64,000 nt of DNA, taken from the NCBI GenBank assembly GCA_963827735.1, contig CAWHBO010000008.1, positions 138,748-202,747 on the forward strand, given 5' to 3'. The translations under genes were made by a program, and so were the position numbers. Source of the DNA: CAWHBO01 sp963827735 (GTDB lineage Bacteria > Patescibacteriota > Patescibacteriia > Patescibacteriales > UBA12075). The notes under the pieces are model-generated. The model was given only the letters and a program-made list of their open reading frames with translations. It was not told the DNA's origin and made no database searches. Of this stretch, positions 59,007 through 64,000 are shown one piece after another. Numbering within the stretch: the first letter of the stretch is position 1; every line of letters begins with the position of its first letter.

Positions 59007-59957
59007 ATGAATAATAATTCAAAAATTTACATCGCCGGCCACCGCGGTTTGGTCGGGTCAGCCATACTGAGAAACTTGAAAGAAAAAGGATATGAAAACC
59101 TGGTCTTAAAAGCCAGACAAGAACTTGACCTCCTGGACCAACCGTCAGTTAAAAGATTCTTTGAAGCGGAAAAACCGGAATATGTGATTATGGCGGCCGC
59201 TAAAGTCGGCGGCATCATGGCCAACAACACCTATCCGGCTGATTTCATAAATGAAAATTTAACGGTTCAAAACAACGTTATCCATCACGCTTTTTTAAGC
59301 GGAGTGAAAAAACTTTTATTTCTCGGCTCGGTCTGCATTTATCCCAAGTTCGCCGAAGTGCCTGTAAAAGAGGAATATCTTTTAACCGGACCGTTGGAGC
59401 CGACGAACGAGCCTTATGCGATATCAAAAATCGCCGGCATGAAGATGTGCCAAAGTTATAACCGCCAGCATGGCACAAATTTTATCGGCGTGATGCCAAC
59501 CAATCTTTACGGCCCGGGTGATAATTTTGACCTGAACAATTCCCATGTCTTGCCGGCTCTTATCAGAAAATTTCATGAAGCCAAAATGAACAATCAAGAT
59601 GAAGTTGTAATCTGGGGTACCGGAGTTGCGCGCCGGGAGTTCTTGCATGTTGATGATATGGCCGAAGGGTGTATATTCCTGATGGATAATTTCAATCCCA
59701 CCAAAGAACAAAATGAAAAAGGCGAAATATATCTGAATCTCGGCAGCGGCAATGATATCGCGATCAAAGACTTGGCGGAAATGATAAAAGATATTGTCGG
59801 TTTCGAAGGCAAGCTGGTTTGGGATGCGGCAAAACCGGACGGCACGCCAAAACGGATGCTGGATTCATCAAAAATAAACAAACTCGGCTGGCAACCTAAA
59901 ATAAAACTGGAAGACGGGATAAAGAAAACGTATGAATGGTATAAACAGAGTTTATAA
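59007..59957 (+). CDS. fcl: GDP-L-fucose synthase
   Basis: Epimerase-reductase giving GDP-L-fucose. 316 residues: IYIAGHRGLVGSAILRNL, AAAKVGGIMANNTYPADFINENL, FLGSVCIYPKFAEVPVKEEYLLTGPLEPTNEPYAISKIAG (SxCIYPK and YAISK motifs), TNLYGPGDNFDLNNSHVLPALIRKFHEAK. Complete, with TGTPKRMLDSSKI at the end. Completes the GDP-mannose to GDP-fucose route with gmd. Confidence 0.96.
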   Translation: MNNNSKIYIAGHRGLVGSAILRNLKEKGYENLVLKARQELDLLDQPSVKRFFEAEKPEYVIMAAAKVGGIMANNTYPADFINENLTVQNNVIHHAFLSGVKKLLFLGSVCIYPKFAEVPVKEEYLLTGPLEPTNEPYAISKIAGMKMCQSYNRQHGTNFIGVMPTNLYGPGDNFDLNNSHVLPALIRKFHEAKMNNQDEVVIWGTGVARREFLHVDDMAEGCIFLMDNFNPTKEQNEKGEIYLNLGSGNDIAIKDLAEMIKDIVGFEGKLVWDAAKPDGTPKRMLDSSKINKLGWQPKIKLEDGIKKTYEWYKQSL

Positions 59958-59991
59958 ACTTATAATTTTCAACTTTATAACTTTATAACTG

Positions 59992-60807
59992 ATGAAAACA
60001 ATAATCAAACCAAAAAAAACATTCAGCCTGAATGACTTTAAAGAACTCTGGCAATATCGCGAGCTTTTGTTTTTCTTCACATGGCGCGATTTCAAAGTGC
60101 GCTACAAACAGACTGTCATCGGTGTCGGCTGGGCGCTTTTCCAGCCATTCATAACCATGGTCATCTTCTCGGTTTTTTTCGGAGCGCTTATCAAAGTGCC
60201 ATCCGATGGCATCCCCTACCCGATCTTTGTCTATGTCGGGCTTTTGATCTGGCAATTTTTTTCTTCAGCGCTTTCAGACACATCAGATTGTCTCGTTACA
60301 AACAAAGCCATTCTTACGAAAGTTTATTTCCCAAGACTTATTCTGCCGATAGCCAGCGTCACAACAAAGCTGGTTGACTTTTTTATCGCCTCAATCATTC
60401 TTATCGGCATGATGATATACTATCACTACACCCCGAATCTGGCAGGCCTTTTGATTCTGCCCCTTCTTCTCTTGATATCTTTTATGGCAGCTGTCGGCGG
60501 CGGATTGTTTCTGGCTTCTATCAATGTTAAATACCGCGATGTTCGATACATCTTGCCTTTTTTTATCCAAACTTTGCTTTTCGTCACACCCGTGATCTAC
60601 CCCCCAACCATAGCCGGAAAATATTCTTGGATCCTGGCAATCAATCCCATGACAGGAGTGATAAAAGCGGCGCGTTCCGCGCTTCTCGGAAATGCTCCGA
60701 TCAATTGGGAGCTCTTGGCAATTTCCGGAGTAACTTGTTTTTTGCTTCTGATTTTGGGTATTACTTTTTTTAAAAAAGCCGAAAGATATTTCGCGGACAT
60801 AGTATAA
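59992..60807 (+). CDS. wzm: ABC-2 type polysaccharide export permease (Wzm-like)
   Basis: 271 residues, six TM helices. FTWRDFKVRYKQTVIGVGWALFQPFITMVIFSVFFGALIKVP is the classic N-terminal signature of Wzm/KpsM-type exporters of O-antigen or capsule. Followed 4 bp later by the ATPase gene. Exports a lipid-linked glycan, probably fucose-containing given its neighbours. Confidence 0.93.
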   Translation: MKTIIKPKKTFSLNDFKELWQYRELLFFFTWRDFKVRYKQTVIGVGWALFQPFITMVIFSVFFGALIKVPSDGIPYPIFVYVGLLIWQFFSSALSDTSDCLVTNKAILTKVYFPRLILPIASVTTKLVDFFIASIILIGMMIYYHYTPNLAGLLILPLLLLISFMAAVGGGLFLASINVKYRDVRYILPFFIQTLLFVTPVIYPPTIAGKYSWILAINPMTGVIKAARSALLGNAPINWELLAISGVTCFLLLILGITFFKKAERYFADIV

Positions 60808-60811
60808 CTTT

Positions 60812-61676
60812 ATGGAGCCGATCATTACTGTAAAAAATTTAGGAAAAAAATATGACATAAACCACCAGCGCGGCGGTTATATCGCGTTGCGCGATGTCAT
60901 TGCCAACGTCTTCAAGAATCCTTTTAAATTTATTTTTCATAAGACGAAGCAAATTGCCGGTCTGGAAAAAAAGGAGGAGTTCTGGGCTTTGAAAGACGTT
61001 AATTTCTCCGTTGAGCAGGGCGAAGTGATCGGCATCATTGGACATAACGGCGCCGGTAAATCGACTTTGCTCAAGATCTTATCCCAGATCACTCCCCCAA
61101 CCACCGGCGAAATCGAGATCAACGGCACGATCGGGAGTCTTTTGGAAGTTGGGACCGGTTTTCATCCGGAATTGTCAGGTAGGGAAAATATAATGCTTAA
61201 CGGCGCCATCCTTGGTATGGGGCGGAAAGAGATAATAAAAAAATTCGACCAGATCGTGGAATTTGCCGGAATTGAAAAATTCTTAGACACGCCTGTAAAA
61301 TATTACTCAAGCGGTATGTATGTCCGCCTTGCCTTCTCTGTTGCGGCTCACATGGATACCGATATTTTGATTATTGACGAAGTCCTGGCAGTCGGTGATG
61401 CGGAATTCCAGAAAAAATGCCTGGGCAAGATGGAGGAAGTGACGCAAAGCAAGAACAGGACCATCCTGTTCGTGAGCCACGATCTGGGAGCAATACAAAA
61501 TATTTGTAAAAAAACGATGCTTCTGAAGAATGGAAAAGTTGAAGATATTGGAGAAACCGGATATATCATAAAAAAATATTTGAACGAGCAGGGCTTAAGT
61601 CAGATTACTCTTGAACCTAATCATCACAAGGATATTTCTTTTACGAAAGTTTGGATAACAGATGCTAATGATAACA
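60812..61676 (+). CDS. wzt: Polysaccharide export ABC ATPase (Wzt-like), truncated by the chimeric join
   Basis: Complete ABC domain: Walker A GHNGAGKST, FHPELSGRENI, signature YSSGMYVRL, Walker B ILIIDEVLAVGD, H-loop VSHD. The family segment runs to about ITLEPNHHKDISFTKVWITDAN, the start of the C-terminal region where Wzt proteins carry a glycan-binding domain. From there the frame continues as Arg/Pro-rich sequence to 61,747, but that is the neighbouring high-GC block, not Wzt. So the true 3' end is missing. Confidence 0.92.
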
Positions 61677-61684
61677 GCCGACCT
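61668..61684. other. Abrupt composition change: probable chimeric contig junction
   Basis: Up to about 61,676 the sequence is ordinary for this genome (AT-rich, intact reading frames). From about 61,678 it is strongly GC-rich with different codon use and many frameshifts. Both genes at the border are cut mid-domain (wzt on plus, pgsA on minus). No repeat, integrase or attachment site is visible. Confidence 0.85.
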
Positions 61685-61974
61685 CGCGAACCAGGATCAC
61701 CCCGGTCACCCACCACGGCAGGTCGCCGAGAGCGGAGAGGGTCATAAGCGCCGAGCCGGTCAGTGCCTTGTCTGGCGATCGATCGGCGACCTTGCCGAAG
61801 TGGGTGATCATCCCGCTGCGCCTCGGCCACATGGCCATCGAGCAGGTCAGTGACGGACGCCACCCCGAAGACAAAGAACGCCACGATCCGCGAGAACGTG
61901 CCGTCTGCGACCAGGAACGCCACGAAACTGGCACGAGCGCGAGCCGGAGCACCGTGAGCCCGTCGGAGATTCAC
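61677..61974 (-). CDS. pgsA: CDP-diacylglycerol-glycerol-3-phosphate phosphatidyltransferase, fragment (high-GC block)
   Basis: Broken across frames. Pieces: LTVLRLALVPV, then VAFLVADGTFSRIVAFFVFGVASVTDLLDGHVA, then MITHFGKVADRSPDKALTGSALMTLSALGDLPWWVTGVILVREVG. Together these give the CDP-alcohol phosphatidyltransferase motif D-x2-DG-x2-A...G-x3-D-x3-D. The 3' end is lost at the junction. Several one-base indels are needed to join the pieces. Confidence 0.8.
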
Positions 61975-62010
61975 CAGCCTGGCGGGGCTGGCGAACTCCT
62001 TGCGTCCGAG

Positions 62011-63520
62011 CTAGTCAATCAGATTCGCCACCAGGTCCACTCCCTGCGAGCCTGATACCCGCACCCGCACGAGATCACCAATGGCCAGCGGGCGATGCGC
62101 GATTACCTCGGTAGCGCCGTCCACCTCCGGTGCCTGGTGCGCAGCCCGGCCGCCATACCGCCGCGGTGAACCGTCGCCGTCATCAGCAGCGATCTCCTCG
62201 ATGAGGACGTCGTGGGTCTCGCCGACCCGAGCGGCGGCCCGCTGGTTCATCAGCTCGTCGGCGAGCCCTGCCAGCTGCTCGACCCGGCTGGCGATCTCTT
62301 GGAGGCGGCGTGCTGGCCAGGCAGCGTGGCGGCCTCGGTTCCGTCCTCGTCGGAGTAGCCGAAGATACCGATGGCGTCCGCCGGGCGGCCAGGAACTGTT
62401 CGAGCTCATCGACGTCGTCCCGCGTCTGGCCAGGAATCCGACGATGAAGTTCGACCTGATCCCCGCCGCCCGCGCCAGGGTCCTGATCTGCTCGATCAAT
62501 GCCAGGAACCGCTGGCCGTTACCCGAATCTGCGCATCGCGCGCAGCACCCGCCCGCTCGCGTGCTGGAATGACAGGTCAAAGTAGGGCGACGCCCGGCGT
62601 CGAGGTCATCACCTCGACTAGCCCTGGGCGCACCTCGGCAGGCTGCAGGTGCTGACCCCGACCCGGTCGATGCCGGGCACCACGGCGAGCCTGGGCAGCA
62701 GCATCTCGGCAGCCGCAGGTCACCCAGGTCCTTGCCATAGGAGGTGGAGTTCTCGGCTGACGAGCATGCGCTCCTTGCGCCGTGCGCAGCCAGCCAGGCC
62801 GCCTCGGCGACCAGGTCGTCTGGAGGCCGGGAGATGAATGCGCGCGGAAGGCCGGAATCGCGCAAGGCTGCACCGTCGGTCGCACCCTGAGGCGATCTTC
62901 AGGGGGGCGACGACGCCCTCCCCAGCCGGGCCGCGCACCCTGGGCCCTGACGGGCGCGACCCCGTCAGGAGATCAGCGATCCCGGCCGACGCGTGCCCGG
63001 GCACGTGCGCGCCTGCCGAGGCTGCCGCCAGCCAGGATGGCGCGATCGGCAGCAGCTTCCTGCGGTCGCGGCTCGTGCGCCGCCCAGCGCTGCCCGGCCA
63101 CTATCGCGTCGAAGCGCCGGCCCCGATGCGGCCGGTAGTCATCAGAGCTCAGCACCTGCGCCTCGGGAAGCGCCTCGGCCAGCCCGGAGCCGCATGCCGC
63201 TCAGCCAGGCAACCTGCCGCGACCACGGCAGCGCCTGACTCGGCGGCGCTCAGCAACTCATCGATCGACTCCGCCGGTAGCGGCCTGGATGAAGCCGCAG
63301 GTGTTAACCAGCACCACGTCGGCCTCGCTGCTCGTCGGCCGCCGGCCAGGTCCCAGCCTCCTGCCTCGAGCCGGGCGGCGAGCTCCTCGGAGTCGACTCG
63401 TTCCTCGCGCATCCGAAGCTCCACCAGCCGTACCGTGTGCCTGGTCGCTGAAGGCGCGCCGGGCGGCGATACGGCGCGTGGCGGAGGCGGGAGCCTGCAG
63501 ATGACACACCGGCAGACTAC
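62011..63520 (-). CDS. rimO: RimO (S12 methylthiotransferase)-like, multiply frameshifted (high-GC block)
   Basis: Radical-SAM enzyme methylthiolating ribosomal protein S12. Scattered in-frame pieces in order: FGCARNES, DSEELAARLEAGGWDLA, ESIDELLSAAESGAAVVAAGCLAERH, IASGCDRRCS (radical SAM Cys region), AFISRPPDDLVAEAAWLAAHGA, then EQIRTLARAAGIRSNFIVGF and the TRAM-like end DLVRVRVSGSQGVDLVANLID with stop at 62,011. At least five indels break the frame. The start is uncertain (about 63,450-63,600). Confidence 0.8.
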
Positions 63521-63599
63521 GGTAAGCCACTGTCTGCGGCAGCCGCCGGAGGCCAGGTGGCCGGACGTGCACCTGGCGAGTGCACCCGCCCGGCGTGCA

Positions 63600-64000
63600 G
63601 GCTGATCCGCACCATGCTGACCGACCTACGCGGCACCGGATTCTTGCCGTTCACGCGCTTCTTCACTCCGGCCGGATTGTCCAGGATCATCGTGACGTTG
63701 CGCCGCTCGGGTCCAGTTCATCGATTACCGGCGTAGACCATGCCGCTGAAGAGGGTGGCTCCCCCGGCGCCGGTGAGCTGGACCCAGCAGTCCTTCGTCG
63801 CGGTCAGCGTGATGTGCAGGCGGCGCGGATGGTGATGAACCGCCGCAGCGGGAGAAGCTCTTACTTTAGGTTTGGCCGCAGTGCTCGGGTTGTGAATGCT
63901 GGCGCGGGTCCTCGCGACTGGCGTTGTGGTGTGCGAGGCGAAGTGCTGATAAGCGAAGATGCCGGCGACGACTACGAGCGCGACAGCCATCGCGGCCGTC
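63600..64000 (-). CDS. RodZ-like DUF4115 membrane protein, partial and frameshifted (high-GC block)
   Basis: Single TM helix (VALVVVAGIFAYQHFA), a Thr/Ala/Pro linker, then LHITLTATKDCWVQLTGAGGATLFSGMVYAGN, the DUF4115 beta domain. A frameshift near 63,720 separates this from MILDNPAGVKKRVNGKNPV, the rest of that domain. Its N-terminal HTH would lie beyond the window. Gene order rodZ-like/rimO/pgsA matches actinobacterial chromosomes. Confidence 0.7.

Noticed and set aside
61660..64000. High-GC end as a horizontally acquired island
   Set aside because: It is cut mid-gene at the border, has no mobility gene or attachment repeat, keeps actinobacterial chromosomal gene order and is full of indels; a chimeric contig is simpler.

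Overview
The first ~61.68 kb looks like one low-to-moderate-GC bacterial chromosome segment of the Patescibacteria/CPR type, probably Parcubacteria-like. This is inferred from four things: ribosomal protein L30 is missing between S5 and L15; several ribosomal proteins carry long lysine-rich tails; there is a PrgI/VirB4-type secretion cluster with a giant surface protein; and the gene ends carry AT-rich hairpin repeats. The last ~2.3 kb (from about 61,676) is abruptly high-GC, riddled with apparent frameshifts, and reads as an actinobacterial rodZ-like/rimO/pgsA block. It is most simply a chimeric assembly join, not part of the same genome.

Layout. 1-7.7 kb (minus strand): aspS (cut by the window edge), recO, ruvX, map, three unrecognised lysine-rich proteins, and a MacB-type ABC permease/ATPase pair whose ATPase has an unusual duplicated C-terminal domain. 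7.9-25.4 kb (minus): a fused str-S10-spc ribosomal cluster running rpsL-rpsG-(pilin-like)-fusA-(unknown)-tuf-rpsJ, then a fresh promoter and rplC through secY, closed by a terminator. tuf has three apparent frameshifts. 25.5-26.6 kb: a site-2 protease (minus) and rpmB (plus). 26.6-29.8 kb (minus): response regulator, histidine kinase, radA. 29.9-50.0 kb (minus): a putative type IV secretion-like locus with a DsbA-like oxidoreductase, a VirB8/NTF2-like membrane protein, VirB4 ATPase, VirB4-N/TraC-like protein, PrgI, two unknown cytoplasmic proteins, a VirB6/TrbL-like membrane protein, a three-helix membrane protein, a 2597-residue cysteine-rich secreted protein and a TSP3-repeat membrane protein. 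50.2-56.5 kb: rsmA with an in-frame repeat insertion, a membrane-anchored methyltransferase-like protein, small membrane/unknown genes, and a large secreted LCAT-type lipase/acyltransferase. 57.1-61.7 kb (plus): a HTH regulator, gmd, a GDP-mannose-hydrolase-like NUDIX, fcl, and the wzm/wzt exporter, i.e. synthesis of GDP-fucose and export of a surface glycan. wzt is cut by the chimeric join.

The most striking unexplained feature is a set of at least seven families of AT-rich, word-like, self-complementary repeats in intergenic gaps. In at least a dozen genes the repeat starts at, or within a few bases of, the stop codon, and in some the stop codon is itself the first repeat unit. The same kind of element has entered coding sequence in frame in rsmA, and probably in rpsE and a 479-aa protein. 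The other standout is the giant Cx6C-repeat protein, which shares its cluster with a thiol oxidoreductase and secretion machinery and is a plausible host- or neighbour-contact apparatus.
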